DNA of 64,000 nucleotides. Origin: Shewanella eurypsychrophilus. GTDB taxonomy: Bacteria; Pseudomonadota; Gammaproteobacteria; Enterobacterales; Shewanellaceae. This document shows, one piece after another, positions 44,873 through 53,559 of the stretch (position 1 is the first letter of the stretch; each line of letters opens with the position of its first letter). Made by a program: the position numbers and the translations under genes. The notes beneath the pieces are model-generated. The model made no database searches. It was given only the letters and a program-made list of their open reading frames with translations, and had not been told where the DNA came from. Where the stretch lies: the NCBI RefSeq assembly GCF_007004545.3, contig NZ_CP045503.2, positions 3,876,102 through 3,940,101 on the forward strand, read 5' to 3'.

Positions 44873-47263
44873 TTAGAAATTATAAGAGAAAGTCACACCG
44901 TAAGTACGCGGTGGCTTATAAGCGTTATACACAGTGTCATCCCAGGCAGCATACACAGTGGTCGAACCGATATTGAGCTCATCGGTCAGGTTCTTACCCC
45001 ATAACTGTAAGGCCCAAGTATCATCGAAGCTCTTCAAAGTCAGTACCATGTCGACGCTAAACTCTGACTCCACCTGAGTTAACGGATCATTGGAGTTATC
45101 GAAGAAGTATTCATCTTGATACTGGTAGTTAATGCGCGCACTGGCATCACCTAAGCTTTCAACTTCCCACTCATAGTTAGCGTAGATATTGAAGGTATGC
45201 TCTGGTGCTCGGCGCATGGCATTGCCTTTGTAGTTCTCATCTTCGTTAACGATAAAGTCATCGGTAAACTCAGAGTTGAGGTAACCATAGCTGCCATTCA
45301 AGCTTAGGTTTTCTGTCAGCAGGGCTATCATCTCCAGCTCTACACCCTTAGCAACACCGCTCCCGTTCATGGTTTGTAGGTTATCTGGGGTGTTCTCACC
45401 CGTTTCAACCCAAACTTGGTTCTGCATATCGGTATATTCGGTGTAGAAGATGGCACCATTTAATCTGAAACGATCCTCAAAAGACTGGGTCTTAAAGCCA
45501 ATCTCATTATTCCAGGCAATCTCAGGAGCGAAAGGCGTCACTGCTTCAACCGCTTTTTCCATACCTTCGCCATTAAAACCACCTGCTTTATAACCTTTAG
45601 CGAGTGAATAGTAAAAGAACATGTCACGGGTCGCCTGATAATCGACATTTAAACTCGGTGTCCACTCAGACCAAGAGTCCGTCGTTGTGACTTTGTAGCT
45701 CTCTACGCGATTGCCATCCATATCTTCATGTAAGTTATCCCAGTTATCGAAGCGGCGTCCTGAAGCGCCTGCGGTAAACTCTTTATCATCACGGCTGTAC
45801 CTTAAACCTGCCGTTACAGTCAGCGCATCGGTAAGCTCATAAGAGGCCTGACCAAATGCCGCATAGCTGGTCGTGGTGTTATCGGTGGTGTTTGCGACAT
45901 TACCCGCGGTTGTACCCCACTGGGTATGGAACCAATAGTCCACGTCTTCCTGGCGGCTAATATCTTCTTGCATAAAGAACAGGCCACCTAACCAGCTAAA
46001 CGCGCCATCGCCACTGGCAAGACGAAACTCTTGGGAGATCTGCGAGGACTGCTCAGCCTTATTCGATAGCCATTCATCATCTGGCTGCAGCGCTGCCAAC
46101 TCCTCATCTGAGCCGACGGTGTTATCGGCAGGGTCACCCCAAGGGTCGAAAACCTGTGAACTGTCGACTAAACCTGCAGCGGCATTTTCATAGATGTCAT
46201 ATTCGTTATCACGGTAGGCAGTAATTGAGGTGAATGTGCCCACATCGGTAAACCAGTCTAACTTCATGCTTAGGCTGTCTGTTTGTGAGTTTTCATGACC
46301 ATCTATACTGTTTTCATCACGGCGAGGATCATCACTGATAAAGGCTGCATTTCGCCCAGCACTGTAACCAATATGCTTAACACGCGGCACACCTTTCGAT
46401 TGAGAGTGACCGGCAGAGAATAGGATCTCGAGATCATCAGCAGGTGTATAAAGCAGTTGAGCGCGGGTGGAGTTTCTATCTAAAGAGTCGGCATCATTAC
46501 CTGTATAGGTATTCTCACCATAGCCATCACGCATATAACCACTATAGGCCATCTTGCCCGCAAGGTTATCTGACAAGCCACCGGTCACATAACCTTTAGC
46601 TTCCCATAAACCATAGTTACCCATGGTCACTTCACCACTGCCTTCCGCCTCATCAAACTGTGGCTTCTTAGTGATAAAGTTAATTGCGCCCCCCACCACG
46701 TTCTTGCCGTAAAGTGTACCTTGTGGTCCGCGAAGTACTTCGACACTTTGTAGGTCATATAGATCCATCGCTGAGGCGGTGCCTCGAGACACGTACACGC
46801 CATCGACATACATACCGATAGCAGCGGCGGCACCCGCACTCTCAATATCACTACCTATGCCTCGCATAAATAGTTCAGGCTCGCTCGATGTGTACGCATT
46901 CATCTGAAAGCCAGGTGTGCGTCCGGCGATATCATCTAAACCCTCGATTTTGGCTTCTTTCATCTGCTCAGCACTAAAAGCGGTAATGGCTATCGGGGTT
47001 GATTGCATGCTCTCGACGCGGTGACGAGCGGTAACCTGAATAACTTCAATGGCAGGAGCTGCATTTCGCTCAGCCTCCTTTTCTGCTCTGGCTTTCTCTG
47101 CGGCGTCATGATGTTGCTGCTCAACCTGTTGATGAGATGTTTTGTCTTTATCTTGTGCAATCGCTATTGTTGAATATGAACCTATCGCTAGCGCAATGCC
47201 AAGCGCTATAGGATGCATTCGATTCGGTGCTTTATTTGTGGTTAGGTATGCCGTATCAGTCAT
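44873..47263 (-). CDS. TonB-dependent receptor with a charged N-terminal linker
   Basis: 796 residues. After the signal (IALGIALAIGSYSTIAIA) comes an unusual Gln/Glu/Lys-rich helical linker of about 35 residues (KTSHQQVEQQHHDAAEKA), then a plug with IEVIQVTARHR and VEVLRGPQGTLYGKN. The barrel ends in TFSYNF. The shape resembles the large CirA/PupB-like class that takes up siderophores, vitamins or plant-derived compounds; substrate unknown. A run of seven G lies in the ribosome-binding region. No partner gene is on the same strand. Confidence 0.88.
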   Translation of the reverse strand: MTDTAYLTTNKAPNRMHPIALGIALAIGSYSTIAIAQDKDKTSHQQVEQQHHDAAEKARAEKEAERNAAPAIEVIQVTARHRVESMQSTPIAITAFSAEQMKEAKIEGLDDIAGRTPGFQMNAYTSSEPELFMRGIGSDIESAGAAAAIGMYVDGVYVSRGTASAMDLYDLQSVEVLRGPQGTLYGKNVVGGAINFITKKPQFDEAEGSGEVTMGNYGLWEAKGYVTGGLSDNLAGKMAYSGYMRDGYGENTYTGNDADSLDRNSTRAQLLYTPADDLEILFSAGHSQSKGVPRVKHIGYSAGRNAAFISDDPRRDENSIDGHENSQTDSLSMKLDWFTDVGTFTSITAYRDNEYDIYENAAAGLVDSSQVFDPWGDPADNTVGSDEELAALQPDDEWLSNKAEQSSQISQEFRLASGDGAFSWLGGLFFMQEDISRQEDVDYWFHTQWGTTAGNVANTTDNTTTSYAAFGQASYELTDALTVTAGLRYSRDDKEFTAGASGRRFDNWDNLHEDMDGNRVESYKVTTTDSWSEWTPSLNVDYQATRDMFFYYSLAKGYKAGGFNGEGMEKAVEAVTPFAPEIAWNNEIGFKTQSFEDRFRLNGAIFYTEYTDMQNQVWVETGENTPDNLQTMNGSGVAKGVELEMIALLTENLSLNGSYGYLNSEFTDDFIVNEDENYKGNAMRRAPEHTFNIYANYEWEVESLGDASARINYQYQDEYFFDNSNDPLTQVESEFSVDMVLTLKSFDDTWALQLWGKNLTDELNIGSTTVYAAWDDTVYNAYKPPRTYGVTFSYNF

Positions 47264-47690
47264 TGGTTGCTCCCCCCCATCTGTAGGGTATTTATTGTTT
47301 TAATTGAGTCGCGACAGTGTCAATCAAGACCGCACACTAATCACTCACCTGCAACCAACCTACGATAGCGCGTCATATCTTAGAAATAATATGTTTCTGG
47401 TTTGTTATATCTTAATTGTTATACGGTAATGAATTCAATCATTGGAGAGTCAAGCTTCATAAAATAGCCACACAGCATTGATTTACCCATGAATTATCAT
47501 CATTCATCACCATATATAAATGGTCCGATAATCTAGTTTATTCGTTACTTAGTGGCCGTTAAAAACGCCATTAAAAACAGCTGTCAACAAACACTTAACT
47601 TACACCGATCAGGGGGGAATCAAGCGAGCGTCACAAGGTAAAAAGGAAAGCTAGAGGCATAGTTAAAAACTTGCTATGGTGTGCCCATAT
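47264..47690. other. Intergenic region before the rsgA leader
   Basis: AT-rich. It includes the receptor promoter and, on the minus strand, GGGGGGGAG at about 47270-47278 as the receptor ribosome-binding site. A possible sigma-70 promoter for the downstream leader starts near 47671 (TTGCTA, then TATATG after 17 nt). Nothing else supported. Confidence 0.45.
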
Positions 47691-47759
47691 GTTTATATGG
47701 CTTTGTTCACACTGATTTGAATAAACCTGCTCCCCACACATTTTATAGGAGATTGATTG

Positions 47760-47798
47760 ATGATTGTTTCACAGCTTAACTGGGCAACAGCGCTATAA
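47760..47798 (+). CDS. Putative 12-residue leader peptide upstream of rsgA
   Basis: MIVSQLNWATAL followed by TAA. The ATG has a strong Shine-Dalgarno AGGAG at 47747-47751, 8 nt before it. The stop codon overlaps the left arm of an AT-rich hairpin that ends in a T run (47797-47843). Position and layout are those of a translational or attenuation leader for the RsgA paralogue, but expression has not been shown. Confidence 0.55.
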   Translation: MIVSQLNWATAL

Positions 47799-47843
47799 TT
47801 TAAGTAGTTTATTTAATTACACCGTTTTTTACTTAAATTTTTT
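47797..47843 (+). terminator. AT-rich hairpin with T run (attenuator candidate)
   Basis: AATTTAAGTA and TACTTAAATT form a perfect 10-bp stem around a 23-nt loop, followed by TTTT, starting at the stop of the small ORF. The stem is weak in GC, so it could act as a conditional terminator. Confidence 0.5.
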
Positions 47844-47862
47844 AGGCCACTCGCGCTTATTG

Positions 47863-47997
47863 CCCGGTTGTTTCTATTGCTACTCTTATTCTAACAAGAC
47901 GTTAGAAAGTAGCCGATAACACCGGGATCTCAGATATACCTCAGGTTATTAGGATCCCCTGATCGATTCAGTTCAGGCGCTTTGCGCTGGGATAAAA
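47863..47997 (+). ncRNA. Structured leader of the rsgA paralogue (possible switch)
   Basis: Nested helices: CCCGGT (47863-47868) with ACCGGG (47921-47926); GCTACT (47879-47884) with AGTAGC (47908-47913); TTCTAAC (47889-47895) with GTTAGAA (47901-47907). GGGATC (47924-47929) can also pair with GATCCC (47953-47958), and this excludes the outer helix. TCAGG at 47941 and at 47973 compete for CCTGA at 47958. A GCGC hairpin at 47977-47987 sits just before the start. Confidence 0.6.
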
Positions 47998-49137
47998 ATG
48001 AAAAATTTAAACCGATTTTCAACCATCAAATCTAAATCAGCCTCAAGTTCAATCTCTAGTGATAGCCAATCTGCTAGCAAACTTGCTATCAAGTCAGAAA
48101 AATCGAACGATGCACTCACCCAACTAGGTTGGCGCCCTTTCTTTGCTCAACAACTTGTTGACGAACAAAGTCGTCACTTTCTACCTGCAAAGGTGATGGC
48201 CTGTCACCGAAATAAATTTGAGATACAGACTGAGGCGGGTGAGCTAACGCTGGCGATCACTGCAAAGATGCTCGATATTACTGTTGGTGACTGGATACTG
48301 TTGAATGAAGATAATCACTTTCAACAACGCTTAGCAAGGCACTCTCTATTTAGCCGTAAAGCACCTGGCAGTAAAGTTCAGACTCAATTGATAGCCGCTA
48401 ATGTCGATACGGTATTTATCGTCTCATCATTGAATAAGGATTTTAACATGAGCCGTATTGAACGTTATATCGCTTTAGCTAATGAAGCTGATGTCACGCC
48501 TGTATTCGTGCTCACTAAAGCCGATCTTTGTGATGACACTCAAGCCTATATCAAACAGATCTTAAGTGTTTTTCCACTCGCTATGGTAGAAGCTGTCAAT
48601 GCACTATCGCAAGAGAGTGTCACATCACTACAAGTCTATTGCGGTCCGAACCAGACTGTCGCTGTAATGGGCTCTTCCGGTGTAGGTAAATCAACACTCA
48701 TCAATAGCCTATTGGAAGATACTGCACAATTAACGTCTGAAATTCGAGAAGATGACAGTAAAGGACGCCACACCACCACAGGTCGCTCTTTACATCAAAT
48801 GCCATCAGGAGGATTACTGCTAGATACACCGGGTATGAGAGAATTACAGTTGGCAGATTGTGAGCATGGAGTCAGTGAAACCTTCGAAGAGATCACCCTG
48901 TTAGCACAACAATGCCGCTTTGGTGACTGCCAGCATCAATCAGAGCCCGGCTGTGCGGTACAAGTGGCAATAACCAAGGGCGAGCTAGAAGTTAGACGTT
49001 TAATGAGTTATCAAAAGTTGCTTCGAGAGCAAGCATTAAATACGGCAACGTTAGCCGAGAAGCGGGCCAAAGATCGCAGTCAAAGTAAGTACTATCGTTC
49101 TGTGCAAGATGGCGCGAGAAGCCTGAAGGGAAAATAG
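47998..49137 (+). CDS. rsgA: RsgA-family ribosome small-subunit GTPase (second-copy type)
   Basis: 379 residues, circularly permuted GTPase: G4 as TKAD, then G1 as GSSGVGKST, and G3 as DTPG. The zinc site is CRFGDCQHQSEPGC. RsgA tests 30S maturation and is released by GTP hydrolysis. This copy has an extra Ser/Lys-rich N-terminal stretch of about 40 residues before the OB domain. A second copy of the gene is common in related bacteria, and this one is not beside psd or orn, so it is probably the accessory paralogue. The preceding leader suggests regulated expression. Confidence 0.92.
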   Translation: MKNLNRFSTIKSKSASSSISSDSQSASKLAIKSEKSNDALTQLGWRPFFAQQLVDEQSRHFLPAKVMACHRNKFEIQTEAGELTLAITAKMLDITVGDWILLNEDNHFQQRLARHSLFSRKAPGSKVQTQLIAANVDTVFIVSSLNKDFNMSRIERYIALANEADVTPVFVLTKADLCDDTQAYIKQILSVFPLAMVEAVNALSQESVTSLQVYCGPNQTVAVMGSSGVGKSTLINSLLEDTAQLTSEIREDDSKGRHTTTGRSLHQMPSGGLLLDTPGMRELQLADCEHGVSETFEEITLLAQQCRFGDCQHQSEPGCAVQVAITKGELEVRRLMSYQKLLREQALNTATLAEKRAKDRSQSKYYRSVQDGARSLKGK

Positions 49138-49162
49138 TCCCTTTTGCTCAATGCGAGCCATA

Positions 49163-49176
49163 ATACCGATTGGTAC
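49163..49176. repeat. Dispersed palindrome ATACCGATTGGTAC
   Basis: One mismatch to the shared palindrome; lies before the rsgA terminator. Confidence 0.65.
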
Positions 49177-49194
49177 TTATTACTCAGCCAATGA

Positions 49195-49221
49195 GGGCGC
49201 TTCCTACAAGCGCCCTTTTTT
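49195..49221 (+). terminator. Intrinsic terminator after rsgA
   Basis: GGGCGCTT-CCTAC-AAGCGCCC followed by six T. It sits between two copies of the dispersed palindrome (49163 and 49222). Confidence 0.93.
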
Positions 49222-49235
49222 ATAGCGATTGGTAT
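49222..49235. repeat. Dispersed palindrome ATAGCGATTGGTAT
   Basis: One mismatch to the shared palindrome; lies directly after the rsgA terminator. Confidence 0.6.
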
Positions 49236-49322
49236 TACAAGCAAAAGACGAAAACAATACAGTTACTTAAATAAAACAAACTGCTAACCTATAATTTCAA
49301 TCTGTGGTTTAGGAGGATATCA

Positions 49323-50588
49323 ATGCCATCAATTAAGCCGTTAACCCTGTGTGCTTTAACACTCATTAAGTCCCTGTCATTGACGAGTGTGGTACTTTAT
49401 AGCTTGATGACTTCGCCACTGAGCCTAGCTCAAAGTTCGCCTGAAACAGAAGTAAAACCTCAAAGCATCAACCCTAATCTTCAAACTGCGAGAGAAACCC
49501 ATCAGAGCACCAGCACAGGCTCCTATGGTGTCAACAATATCATCCCAGATTGGACACCGGATCTGCGTGAGGAAGACACTAAACTAAAAGCACAGAAAGG
49601 TGATTTTGTTGCAGTACCAGTCCCTATTGCCGATCCAACCATAGGCACAGGTCTGGTCATCGCTGGCGCGTATTATTATGGACAAACCGCAGCAGAAAAA
49701 GCGGTTCAACCCGCATCGACGACGCAAGCTGTTGCAGCTTATACGGATAATGACAGCTATGCCTATGGGCTCATGCAGCAAAACTACTGGGATGAAGATA
49801 AGTGGCGCTTCACAGGGGCCGCCGCTTACGTCGCACTCAAGTTAACCCTACTCGACAGTAAATATACACAGAGCGGTAAAGGACTGGATTGGAATATTGA
49901 GGGCACCCTACTCAAAGGTCAATTGCTTCGCAATGTTGGTGAGAACTGGTTTGTGGGTGGACAAGTACGCTTGATTAATAACGAACAGACCTTTTCGAGT
50001 AGCGGCGAAGGCCAAAATATAGAAGGTAATACAGAAGACGAAATCGGCAAGGCTAAAGCCAATGGCGTTGGCGCACTCATCCAATACGACACGCGAGATA
50101 ACCAAACCAACGCCTATTCAGGGCAGCGTTTCGAATTCGATGCCATGTTCAATGATGAGCTCTTGGGTAGCAGTAACACCTACCAATCTTATCTGGCTCG
50201 TTATCGCTATTACTACCATCTATTTGAGCCATTGGTGCTAGCATTTGAAGCTAGGGGTTGTGCTAAATACGGTAATGCGCCTCTTTGGGATTATTGCACT
50301 GTCGGGCTACGTGGTTTCTCAGCGACTAAATACCTCAATAAAGCCTCATCTTCGGGACAGATTGAAGCGAGATGGAAAGTGTTTGGGGATTTCGGTTTGG
50401 TCGGATTTGCAGGAGGCGGTTTCGACTCACATGAGATATCTGAGCTTTGGGATAATGACATGATCCGCAGCTACGGTATGGGCATTCGCTATATGGTACT
50501 CGACTCACAGAGAATCAACTTACGCTTAGATTACGCTCGCTCTGGAGATAATGATGCTATCTATGTCTCGGTTGCAGAAGCGTTTTAG
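49323..50588 (+). CDS. BamA/TamA-type (Omp85 superfamily) outer-membrane protein without POTRA domains
   Basis: 421 residues. A signal peptide (VVLYSLMTSPLSLA) is followed by a polar linker of about 45 residues and a 16-strand barrel. The barrel has NGVGALIQYDTRDNQTNAYSG, a family motif, and the RGF-like GLRGFSATKYL in the strand that fills the pore. It ends in VSVAEAF. The N-terminal region is too short for POTRA domains, so it resembles the minimal Omp85 barrels of unknown role. GGAGG lies well before the ATG. Confidence 0.85.
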   Translation: MPSIKPLTLCALTLIKSLSLTSVVLYSLMTSPLSLAQSSPETEVKPQSINPNLQTARETHQSTSTGSYGVNNIIPDWTPDLREEDTKLKAQKGDFVAVPVPIADPTIGTGLVIAGAYYYGQTAAEKAVQPASTTQAVAAYTDNDSYAYGLMQQNYWDEDKWRFTGAAAYVALKLTLLDSKYTQSGKGLDWNIEGTLLKGQLLRNVGENWFVGGQVRLINNEQTFSSSGEGQNIEGNTEDEIGKAKANGVGALIQYDTRDNQTNAYSGQRFEFDAMFNDELLGSSNTYQSYLARYRYYYHLFEPLVLAFEARGCAKYGNAPLWDYCTVGLRGFSATKYLNKASSSGQIEARWKVFGDFGLVGFAGGGFDSHEISELWDNDMIRSYGMGIRYMVLDSQRINLRLDYARSGDNDAIYVSVAEAF

Positions 50589-50596
50589 GTAAAAGT

Positions 50597-50644
50597 AGAA
50601 CCTAGGGGCTAGGTTCTAGGTTCTAGGTTCTAGGTTCTAGGTTC
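50597..50644. repeat. CTAGGTT heptamer array led by a perfect hairpin
   Basis: Five exact copies of CTAGGTT (50609-50643). The first is part of TAGAACCTAG-GGG-CTAGGTTCTA (50596-50618), a perfect 10-bp hairpin. It lies just after the Omp85-type gene. Confidence 0.92.
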
Positions 50645-50660
50645 GGAAAGATTAAAGGTT

Positions 50661-50927
50661 TTACCCCATCAGATTTACCGTTTGTGCACAAAATTGCTTG
50701 AGCCTTCCCCATAGGTTTAGCTTATACAAATTAGTTGCAGGCTTTGGGTTAGAGGATAGACGTTGCCGATAAAGCGCTCTGCTCTCTCGACTTTCACGGC
50801 GATCTTGGGCGCGGTTTGCCACTTCAGCGAAACGTTTACGCTGGGCAAGTGTCATACTGGCCATAAAACTTCTAAAAGGGGTTTTAGGTAGTTGAGCACT
50901 AAGATTTGCCTTAGGTGTGCCGCACAT
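50661..50927 (-). CDS. Small basic Cys-containing protein of unknown function
   Basis: 88 residues, rich in Arg (VANRAQDRRESRESRALYRQ). The start at 50927 fits GGAGG 5 nt upstream; an ATG at 50945 would add six residues. It begins MCGTPKANLSAQLPKTPFR, and no membrane or signal segment is visible. No family recognised. Composition suggests nucleic-acid or ribosome binding, which is inference only. It is convergent with the Omp85-type gene. Confidence 0.65.
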   Translation of the reverse strand: MCGTPKANLSAQLPKTPFRSFMASMTLAQRKRFAEVANRAQDRRESRESRALYRQRLSSNPKPATNLYKLNLWGRLKQFCAQTVNLMG

Positions 50928-51333
50928 ACTCCCTCCAATATACAAGGAACCCTCGCTTAAAAAATGGCAAGGTATTATACCGATTGGTATTAGACCTATT
51001 ACCAGGTCATAAGCCGCTTAGTTAAGTAGACCTGAAAAACCGTTAGTATATTTCCTGATCTCCTAGATTTCTTCGTTCCTACAGATAGGAACCATCATTA
51101 TTTTGCCATTTCTCGCCATATTACTGACAGATTGAAAGCAAAATATTTACTATTTGATTTCATTAAAGACCAACCGCAACACAGTTTATTTATCATATAT
51201 TTCAATAAATTATCACTAATTGATTTTATACTAGAATAAGCCTGTTCCCGATTGAATTATGCGATCAGTTTCACTAACCTTTCTCCCATTGTTGGCGCTA
51301 ATCCCCATCGGTATTAGCTATAAAAGGTAAAAC
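50928..51333. other. Intergenic region with dispersed palindromes
   Basis: No gene. A perfect copy of the dispersed palindrome, ATACCGATTGGTAT, lies at 50977-50990 and a partial one at 51303-51314, upstream of the next small envelope gene. Confidence 0.6.
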
Positions 51334-51738
51334 ATGAAACCAATTCTCTCTATATTCATTCTGTCCGCGTTAGTGACATTAACCAGTTCAACTGCAACGG
51401 CTGCGCCTCAAGTCGGTGTCATGATAGGTAGCGACTCTGGCATAAATGCCAAGTTTGGCGATATAAAATTGGGAGTGGGACTGGATAAGTTTTCAATCAC
51501 AGCAGATAAGATGATTAACTTCAGTAACACGCCGCATTTCTATTATGGGTTTGGCGGTAAGATTGCCGATATCAACTCGAGTAAACATGATGTAAAGCTG
51601 GGCGCCAGGGCCATATTCGGTGCACAGACCTCAGTCGAGAAATTCACATTTTTCGTCGAAGCTCAGCCTATTCTTTATATTATCGATGATGTGAAGGTAG
51701 AGTTAGAAGCGATAGCAGGAGTACGTTATCAGTTCTAA
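51334..51738 (+). CDS. Small exported beta-barrel-like protein
   Basis: 134 residues with a signal peptide (ILSIFILSALVTLTSS, cleavage near TATAA). The mature part has alternating strands (GVGLDKFSITADK, KLGARAIFGAQ) and ends in GVRYQF, which is outer-membrane-like. It is too small for a full barrel, so it may be a four- to six-stranded element or a periplasmic sandwich. No family recognised. Confidence 0.7.
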   Translation: MKPILSIFILSALVTLTSSTATAAPQVGVMIGSDSGINAKFGDIKLGVGLDKFSITADKMINFSNTPHFYYGFGGKIADINSSKHDVKLGARAIFGAQTSVEKFTFFVEAQPILYIIDDVKVELEAIAGVRYQF

Positions 51739-51786
51739 TAGCAGAAAATAATCCTTAGTTATTGATTAGCCGCTGTTATTCGTTTT

Positions 51787-51984
51787 TTAGAGGGTATTTA
51801 CTTTCTTCTCAAGATCGCTTTGGACTATTTTCAAGGCGGATAGCGCGGTCTTAGGATCTATGCCATTACTCTCAAACAGATAAATCAAATCCACAGCAAG
51901 TTTCACATCATCCGGAGCGCTATCTATCGCAGAAGGTTTCGTCTCTGTAGTTTCGATTGATACTTGTGTGGGTTTTAATGGCAT
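51787..51984 (-). CDS. ybaM: YbaM-family (DUF2496) small protein
   Basis: 65 residues. APDDVKLAVDLIYLFESN matches the conserved start of the YbaM/DUF2496 family, and TALSALKIVQSDLEKK the end. YbaM is a small cytosolic helical protein of unknown function. The frame is open upstream but the ATG at 51984 gives the family length; only a weak Shine-Dalgarno is visible. It lies about 115 bp after the binding-protein gene on the same strand. Confidence 0.8.
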   Translation of the reverse strand: MPLKPTQVSIETTETKPSAIDSAPDDVKLAVDLIYLFESNGIDPKTALSALKIVQSDLEKKVNTL

Positions 51985-52099
51985 GACAACGAGCCTGATA
52001 ATGACAGAGAATAAGAGCCAATAGGGTAATTCAATGTGGGGGCTATATCTATGATTATCTGGGCTGATAAGCGTTAATTTAACAGTGCAAAAATGAGGT

Positions 52100-52795
52100 T
52101 TAATTGATAGCGAGCCGCTGATATCCGCCACTTTCAAGATATGCCGCAGCCATGGATGCTTGTTCACACTTCAAGTTCAACCAAATCCCAACAGGCAACT
52201 CCCTAAATATACTAGAAGAGAATTGGTACGTTTCAGGTGAGATATTCAACGACTTCATAATCAAGGGTCCAGAGATACTGTCACCAAAGGCATAGTCTAC
52301 CCGCCCCCTATCCAGTAACATCAAACCTTGCTTAACGGTTTCTACGTTAAAGATCTCCATTCCTGCATCCGTCATATCCTTGCCGATACCATCACGAGAA
52401 AGTGCTCTTAAATAAGCGACCTTTTTACCTTCAAGTTCAGTCAAGGTATCCCATTTAAAGGCTGACTGCTGACGATGTCTAAATAAACCAAGTCTGATTG
52501 GCTCTTCGCCCAAGCCAATAATAATACTATTATCATCAGGCTTTAATGGCGGATAGAAACTGGCACACCAGTCTCCTTTTTGAACCAGTTTATGGGCCCG
52601 AGCGGGTGACCAATATGCAGGCACAGGCAAAAGGTCGCTGCCCTTTAGCGAATCACTTAATAGAGCAAAAGCGATCCCATCCCTAGGTTCACTCTTTGAT
52701 GTGAACGGCGGATAATCGATGGCGATAACCGACAATTGAGCTGCTGAAGCACTGAGCACGCAGAAATAGATAAATAACACACTCAGTCTGAGCAT
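52100..52795 (-). CDS. Periplasmic substrate-binding protein (SBP_bac_3-like)
   Basis: About 231 residues. The signal peptide (LSVLFIYFCVLSASAA) is followed by LSVIAIDYPPFTSKSEPRDGIAFALL, a family 3 binding-protein opening. The later GKKVAYLRALSRDGIG and GRVDYAFGDSISG lie in the second lobe. The ATG at 52795 has AAGGGGGG 6 nt before it; an ATG at 52846 is less likely. Orphan, with no permease. Possibly an amino-acid or polar-substrate sensor. Confidence 0.8.
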   Translation of the reverse strand: MLRLSVLFIYFCVLSASAAQLSVIAIDYPPFTSKSEPRDGIAFALLSDSLKGSDLLPVPAYWSPARAHKLVQKGDWCASFYPPLKPDDNSIIIGLGEEPIRLGLFRHRQQSAFKWDTLTELEGKKVAYLRALSRDGIGKDMTDAGMEIFNVETVKQGLMLLDRGRVDYAFGDSISGPLIMKSLNISPETYQFSSSIFRELPVGIWLNLKCEQASMAAAYLESGGYQRLAIN

Positions 52796-53094
52796 TAACC
52801 CCCCTTGTTTACACACGTGACTTGCTGCTGACTTGACTAAAAGCACAGCTTAAATTTTCTTTTATTGAGTAATACAAATAATAAAAAGGCTTAGTAGGAC
52901 TAATCATAGTACTTATATTTAATAAGTTAGTGCCATAAACAAAGTAACCCCGTTCATGAATTCATTACAATTTGAAGCTTAACGGCGCTCAAATACTCTT
53001 CAGATGACGAAAAGAGGTTTCGCAATCAACGAGCCTAAGGATATACTCGAACTCAGCCACAAGATGACTTTCATAAAATGACCAAGAAGCCCTT
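52796..53094. other. AT-rich intergenic region between divergent genes
   Basis: No gene or clear repeat seen. It should hold promoters for both the binding-protein gene and the small zinc-ribbon gene. Confidence 0.4.
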
Positions 53095-53334
53095 ATGACC
53101 AAAGAGACACAGAAGCTAGATTTTTCAGCGATAAACAAGACTACAGCCAAATCGTTTAATGAACAGAAAAACCTTATTAAACGTCTATTTAAAGGCAATA
53201 CAGTATTGTGTGAAACGTGTAAACAACCGCTTAAGTTGGTTGTTCCCACCGATATAAAACAAACTGGCAAATATGGCGTTTTTTGTAAGAAAGGCTGTAC
53301 TGATATTGAGCTAGAAATTGAAATGGTACTGTAA
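53095..53334 (+). CDS. Small zinc-ribbon-like protein
   Basis: 79 residues, Lys-rich. Two Cys pairs, LCETCKQPL and FCKKGCTDI, give a zinc-ribbon pattern. No Shine-Dalgarno of good quality and no known family, so the function is unknown. A terminator at 53375 ends it. Confidence 0.7.
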   Translation: MTKETQKLDFSAINKTTAKSFNEQKNLIKRLFKGNTVLCETCKQPLKLVVPTDIKQTGKYGVFCKKGCTDIELEIEMVL

Positions 53335-53374
53335 GTCATCAGTCCATTTTCATTCCTCATACAATGTCCAAACT

Positions 53375-53400
53375 AACAAGCCCTTTAAGGGCTTGTTTTA
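53375..53400 (+). terminator. Intrinsic terminator
   Basis: AACAAGCCCTT-T-AAGGGCTTGTT then TTA, a 10-11-bp near-palindromic stem. Confidence 0.75.
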
Positions 53401-53559
53401 TCTTGTTTCTATTGCCACATCTTGTACATACAGCCACCTGTCTAGGGTCAACTATAGCTCTTAACAAAGACTCGTTATATCAAACCAAGCAAAGCTTATA
53501 GTGAAAAGCACCTATTTAATAATAGCTTCGAGTCAGAACAGATTCAGCATCAATGGCAA

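Noticed and set aside
50609..50643. CRISPR-like repeat array
   Set aside because: The units are contiguous heptamers with no spacers and no cas genes are nearby.
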